57,906 nucleotides of DNA from Bacteroidia bacterium (GCA_016742095.1 JACVCJ010000024.1:1-57906); one strand, 5' to 3'. Positions 42,810 through 52,560 are shown, counted from the first letter of the stretch. Notes: a model not told the origin generated them from the letters alone. Made by a program: numbers and translations.

Positions 42810-42992
42810 ATGGCAAAAAAAGGTAACAGAGTACAGGTAATTATGGAGTGCACAGAGCACAAGGCGAGCGGTATGCCCGGTACTTCACGCTATATTACCA
42901 CCAAGAATAAAAAGAATACGCCTGAGCGTATGGAGCGTAAGAAGTATAACCCCATTCTGAAACGCGTTACCGTTCACAAAGAAATCAAGTAA
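42810..42992 (+). CDS. rpmG: 50S ribosomal protein L33
   Basis: A 60-residue ribosomal protein with the L33 pattern [30 protein letters not shown] and KYNPILKR. It has one cysteine, so it is the zinc-free form common in Bacteroidota. It binds 23S rRNA near the E site. The next gene, a DUF4295 protein, starts 21 bases downstream, and ftsY follows a hairpin. rpmB, often adjacent in this phylum, is missing here. Confidence 0.95.
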   Translation: MAKKGNRVQVIMECTEHKASGMPGTSRYITTKNKKNTPERMERKKYNPILKRVTVHKEIK

Positions 42993-43013
42993 TCCGGAAA
43001 ACATTTATAAGTC

Positions 43014-43163
43014 ATGGCAAAGAAGACCGTAGCTACGCTTAAAAGAGGAGAAGGTAAAGACTTCGCCCGCGTTATCAAAATGGTAAAGACCGACAAAGGT
43101 TCTTACGCATTCAAAGAAGAAATTGTACACAAAGATCACGTAGCCGATTTCTTTAAAAAGTAA
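43014..43163 (+). CDS. DUF4295 family small protein
   Basis: A 49-residue basic protein beginning MAKKTVATLKRGEGKDF and ending HVADFFKK. The sequence matches the DUF4295 family, found only in Bacteroidota and almost always between rpmG and ftsY. It is thought to be a ribosome-associated or L33-linked protein, though the role is unproven. It is cotranscribed with rpmG and followed by a terminator. Confidence 0.93.
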   Translation: MAKKTVATLKRGEGKDFARVIKMVKTDKGSYAFKEEIVHKDHVADFFKK

Positions 43164-43197
43164 TCTGCAGGATACGTCTCTTAAGATATTCTAATTT

Positions 43198-43230
43198 AGC
43201 CCGAACCGGTTTCGGGCTTTTTCTTTTTTT
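43198..43230 (+). terminator. Rho-independent terminator after rpmG-DUF4295
   Basis: AGCCCGAA (43198-43205) pairs with TTCGGGCT (43211-43218) across a five-base loop, followed by a T-rich tract to 43230. It separates the ribosomal genes from ftsY, perhaps incompletely. Confidence 0.82.
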
Positions 43231-43247
43231 ATACCTTCGCCGATAAG

Positions 43248-44216
43248 ATGGGCATTTTTGATCGTTTATTCTCGAAAAAAGAGTCGAAAGACACCCTGGA
43301 CCAGGGCCTGCAGAAGACTAAGGATGGCTTGTTCGATAAGCTCAAAAGAGCCGTGGCCGGCAAGTCGAAAGTGGATGATGAAATACTGGACGAACTCGAA
43401 GACATCCTGATCTCCAGCGACGTAGGCGTGGAAACCACCGTACGCATCATAGAACGCATCGAAGCGCGCGTTTCCCGTGATAAATATGTAGATACCAAAG
43501 AGCTGAACAGCATCCTGCGTGACGAGATCGCCGCACTGCTCGGCGAGAACAATACGACCGATTACGAAGATTTTACCCTGCCCGCCGATAAAAAACCATA
43601 CGTAATTATGGTGGTAGGCGTAAACGGGGTGGGTAAGACGACCACCATCGGTAAACTGGCCTGGCACTTTACCCAGCGCGGTAAAAAAGTGGTGCTGGGC
43701 GCCGCTGATACCTTCCGGGCCGCTGCGGTGGACCAGCTGGGCATCTGGAGCCAACGTGCCGGCTGCGATATCGTACAAAAGGGCATGGGCGCCGATCCGG
43801 CCTCCGTGGCTTACGACAGCCTGGTCTCGGCCCAGTCAAAGGATGCCGACGTGGTGATCATCGACACGGCCGGCCGCCTGCACAACAAGATCAATCTCAT
43901 GAACGAGCTTACCAAGGTAAAGAACGTAATGCAGAAGGTGATTCCCGATGCCCCGCACGAAGTGCTGCTGGTGCTCGACGGAAGTACCGGGCAGAACGCG
44001 TTTGAGCAGGCTAAACAATTTACGGCCGCCACCGAGGTGAATGCCCTGGCCATTACCAAACTGGACGGTACGGCCAAAGGCGGCGTAGTGATCGGTATCT
44101 CCGACCGCTTTAAAATTCCGGTTAAATACATCGGCCTGGGCGAAAAACCACAGGACCTGCAGGTATTTAACAAAAAAGCATTTGTAGACAGCCTGTTCGA
44201 AGGGGCTGAAATTTGA
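43248..44216 (+). CDS. ftsY: Signal recognition particle receptor FtsY
   Basis: A 322-residue SRP GTPase. An N-terminal helical NG-associated domain is followed by the G domain with [14 protein letters not shown] (P-loop), the [11 protein letters not shown] loop, DTAGRLHN and [10 protein letters not shown]. It docks the SRP-ribosome complex at the SecYEG translocon. The acidic A domain of E. coli FtsY is absent, as is usual in this phylum. A TACCTTCG element, one mismatch from the -7 consensus, lies at 43232-43239, eight bases from the ATG. Confidence 0.96.
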   Translation: MGIFDRLFSKKESKDTLDQGLQKTKDGLFDKLKRAVAGKSKVDDEILDELEDILISSDVGVETTVRIIERIEARVSRDKYVDTKELNSILRDEIAALLGENNTTDYEDFTLPADKKPYVIMVVGVNGVGKTTTIGKLAWHFTQRGKKVVLGAADTFRAAAVDQLGIWSQRAGCDIVQKGMGADPASVAYDSLVSAQSKDADVVIIDTAGRLHNKINLMNELTKVKNVMQKVIPDAPHEVLLVLDGSTGQNAFEQAKQFTAATEVNALAITKLDGTAKGGVVIGISDRFKIPVKYIGLGEKPQDLQVFNKKAFVDSLFEGAEI

Positions 44217-44241
44217 CAATTTTCTTCTTAGCTTTACCGTA

Positions 44242-45693
44242 ATGAATTTCTGGGACAAATACGAAATGGTTATCGGTCTGGAGGTGCACGCACAGCTGCT
44301 TACCCGGACCAAGGCATACAGCGCCGACGTGAACGAATACGGCGAGCTGCCCAACCGCAATGTAAGCGAGGTTACGCTGGGTCTGCCCGGCGCACTGCCC
44401 CTGCTCAACGCCCGCGTACCCGAACTGGCCGTACGCCTGGGCCTGGCCATGAACTGCCACATACGCAAATACAATATGTTCGCGCGGAAGAACTATTTCT
44501 ACGCCGACCTTCCCAAGGGATACCAGATCAGCCAGTTCGACACGCCGATCTGTTACGAGGGTTTTCTCAATATCAAAGATGCGGAAGGCAACGTAAAACG
44601 CATCGGTATCGAACGTATCCACATGGAAGAGGATGCCGGTAAAAGTATCCACGACCAGGATCCCTGGGATTCGCTCATCGACCTGAACCGCGCCGGGGTG
44701 CCCCTCGTGGAGATCGTATCACATCCCGACCTGCGTACGCCCGCCGAGGCCAACCAGTACCTTACCGAGATACGTAAGCTGGTGCGTTACCTGGACGTGT
44801 GCGACGGCAACATGGAAGAAGGTTCCCTGCGCTGTGACGCCAACGTGTCCATACGTCTGCGCGGCGAAAGCAGACTGGGTACCAAGGTAGAGGTAAAGAA
44901 CATGAACTCGATCCGTAACGTACAGCGCGCGCTGGAATACGAATTCGAACGCCAGTGTACCGCTACCGAGAACGGCGAGACCATTTACCAGGAAACACGT
45001 ACCTTTGATGCCGTTTCGGGCAAGACCTTTGCCATGCGTAGTAAGGAAAAGGCACACGATTACCGCTATTTCCCCGAGCCGGACCTGCCCCCCCTGGTGC
45101 TTACCGACGCGTATATCGCCGATATCCGTGCGGCGCTGCCCGAACTGCCCGACAGCCTGTTCCGCAAGTACACGGCGCAGCTGGGCATACCGGAGTACGA
45201 TGCCTACTGGATCACCGAAGATAAATATACCATTGCCTATTTTGAGGACGCTATTAAGGCCGGCAGCAATTACAAGGCCATTTCCAACTGGCTGATGGGC
45301 CCGGTGCGTTCTTACCTGAACGAACACGGTATGCATATCGAAGCCTTCCCGCTGAGCCCGGAACGCCTGGTGGAGATCATCGCGCTCATCGATTCGGGTA
45401 AGGTATCCTATACCGCCGCGGCTACGTCCATTTTCCCGGAAATGGTGCAGAATATCGGCATCAGCGCGCTGCAGGTGGCCGAAAGCCGCAACCTGATCCA
45501 GGAAAGCGGCGCCGACGCCCTGAACGAATGGGTGATCAAAGCCATGGACGCCTACCCGGACAAAGTAGAAGAGTACCGCAACGGTAAAAAGGGTGTAATG
45601 GGGCTGTTTATGGGAGAGATCATGAAATTTTCCGGCGGAAAGGCCGATCCCAAAGCCGCCAGTGCCTTACTGAGAGAAAAGCTGGAGTCATGA
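44242..45693 (+). CDS. gatB: Asp-tRNA(Asn)/Glu-tRNA(Gln) amidotransferase subunit B
   Basis: A 483-residue GatB, the tRNA-binding and kinase-like subunit of GatCAB that converts misacylated Glu-tRNA(Gln) and Asp-tRNA(Asn). Typical segments are YEMVIGLEVHAQL, LGLPGALPLLN, NYFYADLPKGYQISQ and RCDANVSIRLRG, with the C-terminal helical YqeY-like tail. gatA and gatC are not in this window. It overlaps the next gene by four bases. Confidence 0.96.
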   Translation: MNFWDKYEMVIGLEVHAQLLTRTKAYSADVNEYGELPNRNVSEVTLGLPGALPLLNARVPELAVRLGLAMNCHIRKYNMFARKNYFYADLPKGYQISQFDTPICYEGFLNIKDAEGNVKRIGIERIHMEEDAGKSIHDQDPWDSLIDLNRAGVPLVEIVSHPDLRTPAEANQYLTEIRKLVRYLDVCDGNMEEGSLRCDANVSIRLRGESRLGTKVEVKNMNSIRNVQRALEYEFERQCTATENGETIYQETRTFDAVSGKTFAMRSKEKAHDYRYFPEPDLPPLVLTDAYIADIRAALPELPDSLFRKYTAQLGIPEYDAYWITEDKYTIAYFEDAIKAGSNYKAISNWLMGPVRSYLNEHGMHIEAFPLSPERLVEIIALIDSGKVSYTAAATSIFPEMVQNIGISALQVAESRNLIQESGADALNEWVIKAMDAYPDKVEEYRNGKKGVMGLFMGEIMKFSGGKADPKAASALLREKLES

Positions 45694-46274
45694 AAAATGC
45701 CTACCTCACCGACGTATTGTTCCGCCTGGAACAGGTGAGCCGTGACGTACACGATCATTTCTACAACCTGGAAGCGGCACAGCTGCTGTGGCAGCCGGCG
45801 GAACACAGCTGGAGCATTGCCCAGTGCCTGAGCCACCTGATCGTAACGGATACTTCGTATTTCCCGCAGGTAGAAAGCGTGCTCAACGGCACCTATACCC
45901 GGCCTGCACTGAGTTACCTGCCTTTCCTGACCGGATTCTGGGGCAGAGTGATACTAAAAACAGTAGGAGCCAGAGTAAATACACCCATACGTACACTGGA
46001 AAAATTTCAGCCAGAGAAGAATATGAACGGGGAAACTATCGTACGCCGTTACGAAGAGCACATGGAAAAACTCTCGGCCTATATCCGGAAAACGGACTCT
46101 TTTAAGCACAAACGCATCTATTTTAAATCTCCTGCGGGACAGTACATCGTATACAGCCTGAAACACACGCTGATGCTGATGGCCAATCACCACGAACGGC
46201 ATTACCACCAGGCCTTACAGGTGATGCAGATGCCTTCATTTCCTAAGGATAGGTTAAATATGAACGAAGAATAG
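45690..46274 (+). CDS. DinB-fold protein (putative metal-dependent hydrolase/transferase)
   Basis: A 194-residue four-helix-bundle protein of the DinB/YfiT superfamily. The metal-binding histidines are in SHLIV (about residue 49) and in HHERHYHQ near residues 167-174. Family members act as thiol transferases with bacillithiol or similar cofactors, or are of unknown function. It overlaps gatB by four bases (ATGA), so translation is coupled, which probably reflects operon packing rather than a shared pathway. Confidence 0.85.
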   Translation: MKNAYLTDVLFRLEQVSRDVHDHFYNLEAAQLLWQPAEHSWSIAQCLSHLIVTDTSYFPQVESVLNGTYTRPALSYLPFLTGFWGRVILKTVGARVNTPIRTLEKFQPEKNMNGETIVRRYEEHMEKLSAYIRKTDSFKHKRIYFKSPAGQYIVYSLKHTLMLMANHHERHYHQALQVMQMPSFPKDRLNMNEE

Positions 46275-46315
46275 AGCATTGAACGGATTTTTTCTAATTT
46301 AGAGAACTGAAAAAA

Positions 46316-47452
46316 ATGAAACCGAATCGTAAGATGAATACATTACTGATAGCCGCACTGGCTTTATTTTCCTGCGGGAACAGCGAGGTTACGTCCAAAG
46401 GCAGGGATCCCTTCCTGAAAGGAAATTTCAAAGCCGCCGCCGGCAAAACCATATTGTTCGAGAAAGTGATCCCGAACGGGGCCACCGTGATCGACTCGGC
46501 CGTGATCGCCGAAACGGGTGCCTTCAGCATCCATAAGAAAGCCCAGGAAATGAACTACTACCGCCTGCGTCTGAAAGATATTTCCGCCGGGCAGGACGTA
46601 CTTTTCCTGCTGACCGACAGCACCGAAAAAATAGAGGTGAACATTGCCGGTAACAAAGTGAATGAAAACTACAGCGTAAAAGGCTCTAAGGAAAGTGAGC
46701 GGCTGCGCGTACTGGTGAACCTGATCGACGGTCTGCAGAAGTCAGGCGATTCGCTGAACGCTATTTTTGTAGCCACACCGGTAGAACAACGTCCGGCGCT
46801 CAGTACCTCGTTCAACCAGATCATGAGCGATAAAAATGCTGCCCTGAACGTAACGATCAAAAAAATGATCGACGAGAACCCGAAGTCACTCGTGGCCCTC
46901 GAAGGGGTAGGCCGCCTGGATAAAGCCACCGACCGTGCCTACTACAAAAAAGTGGCCGATAACCTGGGCCAGGCACACCCGAACAATCCCTTTGTAAAGA
47001 ACTATGTGAACATGATGGCCGCTCCCGGACCGGTTGCCATAGGCGAACTGGCCCCCGAGATCGAACTGCCCGATACCGAAGGTAAAGTGGTAAAACTCTC
47101 CGACTACCGCGGTAAATACGTACTGATCGACTTCTGGGCCTCCTGGTGCCGCCCCTGCCGCATGGAAAACCCTAATGTGGTGAATGCTTACAACAAATTC
47201 AAAGACAAGGGCTTTACGGTATTCGGCGTATCCCTCGATAAAGACAAGGCCGCCTGGGTGAACGCCATTGCACAGGATAAACTTACCTGGCCGCACGTAA
47301 GCGACCTGCAGTTCTGGCAGAGCGCCGCTGCACGCATCTACAGCGTTACCAGCATCCCCAAATCCTTCCTGATCGACAAAGAAGGACGCATTATTGCTAT
47401 GGACCTGCGCGGCCCGGCACTGGAAGCCAAACTTTCTGAAGTACTGAAATAA
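46316..47452 (+). CDS. TlpA-family thioredoxin lipoprotein with DUF4369 domain
   Basis: A 378-residue (or 372 if starting at ATG 46334) periplasmic lipoprotein with lipobox LFSC at Cys 20. The N-terminal DUF4369-like beta domain and a helical linker precede a thioredoxin domain with active site CRPC at 278-281 (FWASWCRPCRME) and cis-Pro in TSIPKSFLID. It is a thiol-disulfide reductase of the envelope. The next gene, an M1 peptidase with a barrel-like tail, starts four bases after its stop. Confidence 0.9.
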   Translation: MKPNRKMNTLLIAALALFSCGNSEVTSKGRDPFLKGNFKAAAGKTILFEKVIPNGATVIDSAVIAETGAFSIHKKAQEMNYYRLRLKDISAGQDVLFLLTDSTEKIEVNIAGNKVNENYSVKGSKESERLRVLVNLIDGLQKSGDSLNAIFVATPVEQRPALSTSFNQIMSDKNAALNVTIKKMIDENPKSLVALEGVGRLDKATDRAYYKKVADNLGQAHPNNPFVKNYVNMMAAPGPVAIGELAPEIELPDTEGKVVKLSDYRGKYVLIDFWASWCRPCRMENPNVVNAYNKFKDKGFTVFGVSLDKDKAAWVNAIAQDKLTWPHVSDLQFWQSAAARIYSVTSIPKSFLIDKEGRIIAMDLRGPALEAKLSEVLK

Positions 47453-47456
47453 TTGC

Positions 47457-50447
47457 ATGAAAGACATAAACTGTTTAAAAGGCGGCCTCATTGCTATGGC
47501 CGCTTTTTTTATACCCGCACTGCTCAGTGCCCAGGCCGGCTGGCAGCAACGCAGCGACTACACCATTAAGGTACGGCTCGACGATGTGCGGCACCGGCTG
47601 CACGGCGAGGTCCGCATCGAATACTACAATAATTCGCCGGATGCCCTGCAGGAAATGTACATACACCTCTGGCCCAATGCCTATTCCAATACCCGTACCG
47701 CCCTGGCAAAACAGGAGCTGGAACACAGTGGTAACACCCACCTTTTTCAGCGGGACGGCGGTTTTATCGACAGCCTTTCCTTTACGGTGGACGGTACGGC
47801 GGTAAGCTACACGGAATGGGAGAAGAACCCGGATGTGGCGTATATACGTCTGCCGCAGCCCCTGGCTCCCGGCGGAAAGATCAGTCTGCATACGCCTTTC
47901 CGGGTAGACCTGCCCGACGGGGAAATTTCGCGGCTCGGGCACCTGCGGCAGGCCTATATGATCACGCAGTGGTACCCCAAACCGGCCGTGTACGATCAGA
48001 ACGGTTGGCATCCCATGCCGTACCTGAGCCAGGGCGAGTTTTATTCCGATTTCGGCTCTTTCGATGTAGAAATAACCCTGCCGGCCAATTATGTGGTAGG
48101 TGCCACGGGAGAGCTTCAGACACAGAGCGAGATCAGCTTTTTGCAGAAAAAATTGACCGAAGCCATACCCAATGCAGATTCTTACCAGACGCCGGCCAGT
48201 GCTGCCGAAACCAAAACTATACGCTACACACAGGACCGTGTGCACGATTTTGCCTGGTTTGCCGACAAGGATTTTGTGGTACGCGCCGATACCGCCGTGT
48301 TGCAGAGCGGACGCGAAGTGTACTGTTATTCCATGGCTACCGTACAGAATGCCGGAAGCTGGCGGCGGGCCGCTTCCTGGGTGAAAAAAGGCGTGGAATA
48401 CTATTCAAAACGCATCGGTGAATATCCATACAACTACTGTACGGCCGTGGACGGGACCATTGCGGCCGGCGGAGGCATGGAATATCCCATGATCACCATC
48501 ATCGGCGACGGCGACGAAGAACGTACCATTATACACGAGGTGGGCCACAACTGGTTTTACGGCATACTGGCCTCCGACGAACGCACTTATCCCTGGCTGG
48601 ACGAGGGTATCAATACCTATTACGAAGATGCCTGCTTTCGCGATATGTCTGCCTATTCCCGCAAAAGAACGCCGTTCATAGATCTTGGCGGAGACCTGAT
48701 GGAAGCTGCCGGATCGGAGTTCATCGCCAGGAACAACCGCCAGCAATCGCCGGGCCTGCCTGCGGTGGACTACAGCGCCCTGAACTACGGCCTCGAGGTA
48801 TATACGCATACGGGCAATAATTTTCATTACCTCGAAATGTACCTGGGCCGTGCCCTGTTCGACAGCTGCATGCAGGCCTACTATATGACCCGGGCTTTCC
48901 GGCACCCCGGCCCGATGGATATACGAAATGTGTTTGAAGAGGTCAGCGCTAAAGACCTAGGCTGGTTCTTCGACGGACTGATGAAAGAACGTATACTGCC
49001 CGATCTTTCCCTGCGTATAGAAGGGAAAAATACCCTGGTGGTTAAAAATACGTATATACATCCGCTGCCGGTGGAGATCAGCTTTATAAAAGGAAAGACA
49101 CGTACGCGCAGCATGTGGCTGGAACCTTTCAGCGGGGAACAGACCCTGCAGGCCGATCTTTCGGACTGTGACTGGATCGAAGTGAATTACCGCGGCGCGC
49201 TGCGGGAAAAAGACCGCTCCAATAACTATGTAAAACCTTCCGGGGCCGGCCGAAACGGTATACCTGCGGGTGTGTTGCCCTATATTTCCCTGCCGGTGTA
49301 CGATAAAATGTACATGGGTTTAGGGCCGATATACGCCTGGAACAATTACAACAAAAGTATGATCGGGCTGCTGCTGCACAACAAACCCCTGGTACCACGC
49401 AAACACGAGTTCCTGGTATTGCCTTTGATCAGCTTCAACCCCATCGGTTTTGCGGCCCTCGGCGATTACCGTTACCGCCTGGTACCCGACCGCTCACGCC
49501 TGGCTTTTATGGATCTCGGCGTCAATTTTCGCCGTTTTGCCTGGGATTTTACCGAAAAAGCGCAGAATTACAATCGCGTCGAAGTACGTGCCGAAGGCGA
49601 ATTCAAGCGCAATAAACCGGCCGTTCCCAAACGCAGCGGTATGCAGGTACGCTATATGTTCATCAATAAACAGACGGGTGGCCTGTACGCACACCTGGGC
49701 ATCAGGGACATTAATTACGAAGTGGGAGAGGTGTCCTACTGGTACGAACATTACAACCGCCGTTTCCCGTTTTACGTGAAGACGGCCCTGGAATACAAGC
49801 ACGATTTTTACCGTCTCAACGGCCGCAAGCCCACCACGCTGAAGCTCTGGGCAGAGGCCACGCAAAAGATCAATTACGTAAGGAACCGCAAAGGCCTCGA
49901 AATACGGGCATTTGCCGGGGTATTCCTCATGCATTCCAATACGCTGGTGAACAATAACCTGCAACTGAACGGCTGGAGCGGTCCCAACGATTACCTGCTC
50001 GATCATTTCTATTTCGGCCGCTCGGATACGCGGGGTTTTACCGGTAACCAGTTCGTGGAGCGGGAGGGCAACTTTAAAATATATGCGCCCGGCGGACAAA
50101 GCGGTCGTTTTTTAACGAGCCTGAACCTGAAACTCGATTTCCCGGTGCAGTGGGTACCCATAGGCGTCTATGCCGATTTCGGACTGCACGCCGTAAAGGT
50201 TACCGACGCAGGTACGGGAACGGTCAGCAACCAGTGGAGCGGTTTTTACAATGCCGGTCTGTACGTAAATGTGATCCCCGGCGGCGCCTGTTCGATCTAT
50301 TTCCCGGTCCCGCAGACCACTTCCAAAAACCTGATGTTCGCCAACAACGACTTTAAAAACCCCTACTGGAGCTACGTACGTTTCAGCCTGAACCTGATGA
50401 AACTGAATCCCTTTAAGTTCAAGGAGTGGGTCCGTGAGCTGAAGTAA
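47457..50447 (+). CDS. M1-family metallopeptidase with C-terminal beta-barrel-like region
   Basis: A 996-residue protein with a signal peptide ending near LSAQ (residue 26). The catalytic domain carries GGGMEYP at 338-344, HEVGHNWF (zinc His 360 and His 364) and Glu 383 in LDEGIN. From about residue 620 to the end the chain is beta-rich with many aromatic-girdle-like strands (RYRLVPDRSRLAFMDLGVNF, GVYADFGLHAV), which suggests an outer-membrane barrel or a propeller-like surface domain. This would tether the peptidase to the outer membrane. The last 29 bases overlap the convergent patatin gene. Confidence 0.85.
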   Translation: MKDINCLKGGLIAMAAFFIPALLSAQAGWQQRSDYTIKVRLDDVRHRLHGEVRIEYYNNSPDALQEMYIHLWPNAYSNTRTALAKQELEHSGNTHLFQRDGGFIDSLSFTVDGTAVSYTEWEKNPDVAYIRLPQPLAPGGKISLHTPFRVDLPDGEISRLGHLRQAYMITQWYPKPAVYDQNGWHPMPYLSQGEFYSDFGSFDVEITLPANYVVGATGELQTQSEISFLQKKLTEAIPNADSYQTPASAAETKTIRYTQDRVHDFAWFADKDFVVRADTAVLQSGREVYCYSMATVQNAGSWRRAASWVKKGVEYYSKRIGEYPYNYCTAVDGTIAAGGGMEYPMITIIGDGDEERTIIHEVGHNWFYGILASDERTYPWLDEGINTYYEDACFRDMSAYSRKRTPFIDLGGDLMEAAGSEFIARNNRQQSPGLPAVDYSALNYGLEVYTHTGNNFHYLEMYLGRALFDSCMQAYYMTRAFRHPGPMDIRNVFEEVSAKDLGWFFDGLMKERILPDLSLRIEGKNTLVVKNTYIHPLPVEISFIKGKTRTRSMWLEPFSGEQTLQADLSDCDWIEVNYRGALREKDRSNNYVKPSGAGRNGIPAGVLPYISLPVYDKMYMGLGPIYAWNNYNKSMIGLLLHNKPLVPRKHEFLVLPLISFNPIGFAALGDYRYRLVPDRSRLAFMDLGVNFRRFAWDFTEKAQNYNRVEVRAEGEFKRNKPAVPKRSGMQVRYMFINKQTGGLYAHLGIRDINYEVGEVSYWYEHYNRRFPFYVKTALEYKHDFYRLNGRKPTTLKLWAEATQKINYVRNRKGLEIRAFAGVFLMHSNTLVNNNLQLNGWSGPNDYLLDHFYFGRSDTRGFTGNQFVEREGNFKIYAPGGQSGRFLTSLNLKLDFPVQWVPIGVYADFGLHAVKVTDAGTGTVSNQWSGFYNAGLYVNVIPGGACSIYFPVPQTTSKNLMFANNDFKNPYWSYVRFSLNLMKLNPFKFKEWVRELK

Positions 50448-52479
50448 AGGCCTGGAAACTCAGGAAGGATTCCGGTGTCTGAAAGGTATCGTCAGAGATA
50501 CGGGTGCCGCTGATCGCGTTGTACAGGTAAAAGGAATCCCGGTTGAACTGGCGGTAGGCCTCTTCCAGTTGTTTGCGTATATGCGTCAACCGCTTCTGCA
50601 CGTCTGCACCCGCACATTCCGGCAGTGCGCTTATCTCGTCCAGGTATACCAGCAGGTTATAACAGGTGCTGAACTGACCGGTGGCCACCACGGCGGCCTG
50701 GATACAGTTGGCCTGGTTCTTTTTGTCGAACCAAAGTACGGTAGGCATACGGAAGGCTGCCTGCGCCACCCGCTGCATTTCTATGCGGGGCAGGTAACGG
50801 GCGTGTACGGGGTCGATCGTTCCCCCGCTGATGCGGTTATTGTTATTGGAAAACGACAGGTCGTAGATATTGTTCGAAAGTACGCGGCCCGTCCAGGTAC
50901 GCACCTGGAAGATCTCACGCAGCAGCAGGTAACGCGTACGTTTCAGGAAAACCTCGTTGTTGAGGGCCAGCATGGAGTTGATGCGTTCGTTCAGCATCCG
51001 CAGCAGAATGCGCAGCGGTACCCGTGCAAAGTAACGGAACAGGTTCTTCTGTATGTCTTCCGAGAAATTATGTCTCAGGTTAAAGCCTTCGGTATCGTTC
51101 ACCCTGCCTGTGATCTTGCGGCGTGCTATCCGGAGCAGGGCAATACTGCCCCCGGAAATAAGAAATACTACCGAAGCAAGAAGTACCTGTATCTTCGATA
51201 ATGCAGCACTTTCGAAGGGTATACTAAAAAAGGCGCCCGTAGCGGCCAGTCCGCTCAGTACAAACAAAAGGGTGCCAATGATAAAGATGCTGCGTATGGT
51301 AAGGAACTGCCAGCTCTGGTATTGTTTTTTGGGGTCGGGGAGCCTGTAGGGGCTCATAAAATGGCTGGCCACGTCGTTCAGCATGATCAGGTCGAAGGGA
51401 CGATAATTGTCCGCAGCGTTCTTTTCTCCGCAGCGTTTCGCATTTTCCATGCGTTTGGCCTGTGCCGAAATGACACTGTCGATGGCCTGGTTATCGGTAA
51501 TACCGCCGTCCATCAGGCCGATCTGTACACTGTCTTTATTGGGTCTGTCCTGCAGACTTTTCATAAAGGAGGCCATTTTTTCGATCTCAGCTCCCTTAAA
51601 GTCCGAAATGTCGTTGGTGTTATACAGGTTTTTCAGTTCTTCTACGGTAAATTCCTGGGGTTGCACGCGCAGGCCTTTGAAGAGTGCGTCCAGGTCTTGC
51701 CGGGGCAGGAATTCCGTAGGGAACAGTATCGGTTCGAACCCGGCGGGGAAGCAGGCCGAAGCCGCTACCATATCCGCTATTTTAAAAGGGTTGCTTACTT
51801 CGGGCGGAAGTTTTATGGTAAAGTTGCCGTACAATACATCGTGGTAATTTTCGGGTGCTTTTTTCAGGTAGATGCTCTGGCGGAAGGGCAGGCCCTTGTA
51901 GAATTCGGTGGCGTTCAGGCAGATCTCTTCCAGGCCGGTCTGGTCCGAATGGGGCGAGGTGTTGATGTGTCCGGCGGTCTGGCCTTTGTACAGCATTTTG
52001 TCATACGCAATGGCAAAGGCATTGATGAGGTTACGCCTTTTATGAAAGGGCTGCCCCCAGATCGAATCATCGGCCAGCAGCAGCATAGCCCTGTTCAGCA
52101 TTTTATCGGCGCTCAGGTTATCGTGCAGGTCTTTGTAAAAAATACCGAAATCCTCTCCGTTGGCCACACTCAGCGCATAGGCCGCCGTAGTGATACTCCC
52201 GCCCGAAGCCGAAGATATGTACCGTACGTGCTGTAAAAGCGGCAGCCCGTCTTCATCTTTTATTTCATTCAGAAAGGAAAGAACGCCCAGGGCAAAGCAG
52301 GCCGCGCGGAAACCTCCCCCGGAAAAACTCAGGGCAATGTCCCCGAAGGGAACAAAAGCGGCTGCCTCCGGTACCGGGGCGGCTGTACTCCGTAAAAGCG
52401 AAACTTCCTCTTCCGGTGCGGAGGCCGGCAGGTCTACATAACGGAGTTTCTCAGAAGACTGGTTAATATTGGTATTCAT
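50419..52479 (-). CDS. Patatin-like phospholipase with two central membrane segments
   Basis: A 686-residue protein. The start at 52479 (MNTNINQSSEKLRYV) is preferred over 52509 because a TATCTTTG -7 element at 52507-52514 would put the longer start before transcription begins. The patatin oxyanion hole is SFSGGGFRAA (51-60), the nucleophile region reads SASGGS (90-95) rather than GxSxG, and the catalytic Asp is in LMDGGITDN. Two strongly hydrophobic segments in the middle (IFIIGTLLFVLSGLAATG and VLLASVVFLISGGSIALL) anchor it to a membrane. A phospholipase or lysophospholipase role is likely. Confidence 0.82.
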   Translation of the reverse strand: MNTNINQSSEKLRYVDLPASAPEEEVSLLRSTAAPVPEAAAFVPFGDIALSFSGGGFRAACFALGVLSFLNEIKDEDGLPLLQHVRYISSASGGSITTAAYALSVANGEDFGIFYKDLHDNLSADKMLNRAMLLLADDSIWGQPFHKRRNLINAFAIAYDKMLYKGQTAGHINTSPHSDQTGLEEICLNATEFYKGLPFRQSIYLKKAPENYHDVLYGNFTIKLPPEVSNPFKIADMVAASACFPAGFEPILFPTEFLPRQDLDALFKGLRVQPQEFTVEELKNLYNTNDISDFKGAEIEKMASFMKSLQDRPNKDSVQIGLMDGGITDNQAIDSVISAQAKRMENAKRCGEKNAADNYRPFDLIMLNDVASHFMSPYRLPDPKKQYQSWQFLTIRSIFIIGTLLFVLSGLAATGAFFSIPFESAALSKIQVLLASVVFLISGGSIALLRIARRKITGRVNDTEGFNLRHNFSEDIQKNLFRYFARVPLRILLRMLNERINSMLALNNEVFLKRTRYLLLREIFQVRTWTGRVLSNNIYDLSFSNNNNRISGGTIDPVHARYLPRIEMQRVAQAAFRMPTVLWFDKKNQANCIQAAVVATGQFSTCYNLLVYLDEISALPECAGADVQKRLTHIRKQLEEAYRQFNRDSFYLYNAISGTRISDDTFQTPESFLSFQAFTSAHGPTP

Positions 52480-52506
52480 AGGCAACAGGAATGATCGAAC
52501 GTTTTT

Positions 52507-52514
52507 CAAAGATA
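52507..52514 (-). promoter_or_regulatory. -7 promoter element of the patatin gene
   Basis: The minus strand reads TATCTTTG, a perfect TAnnTTTG match, 27 bases before ATG 52479. It helps decide the start, because the alternative ATG 52509 lies inside it. No clear -33 TTTG was found. Confidence 0.5.
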
Positions 52515-52560
52515 AACGATTCCGTTTTCCCGTCCTATGGGTATTTTCCCCTGAAATCTA

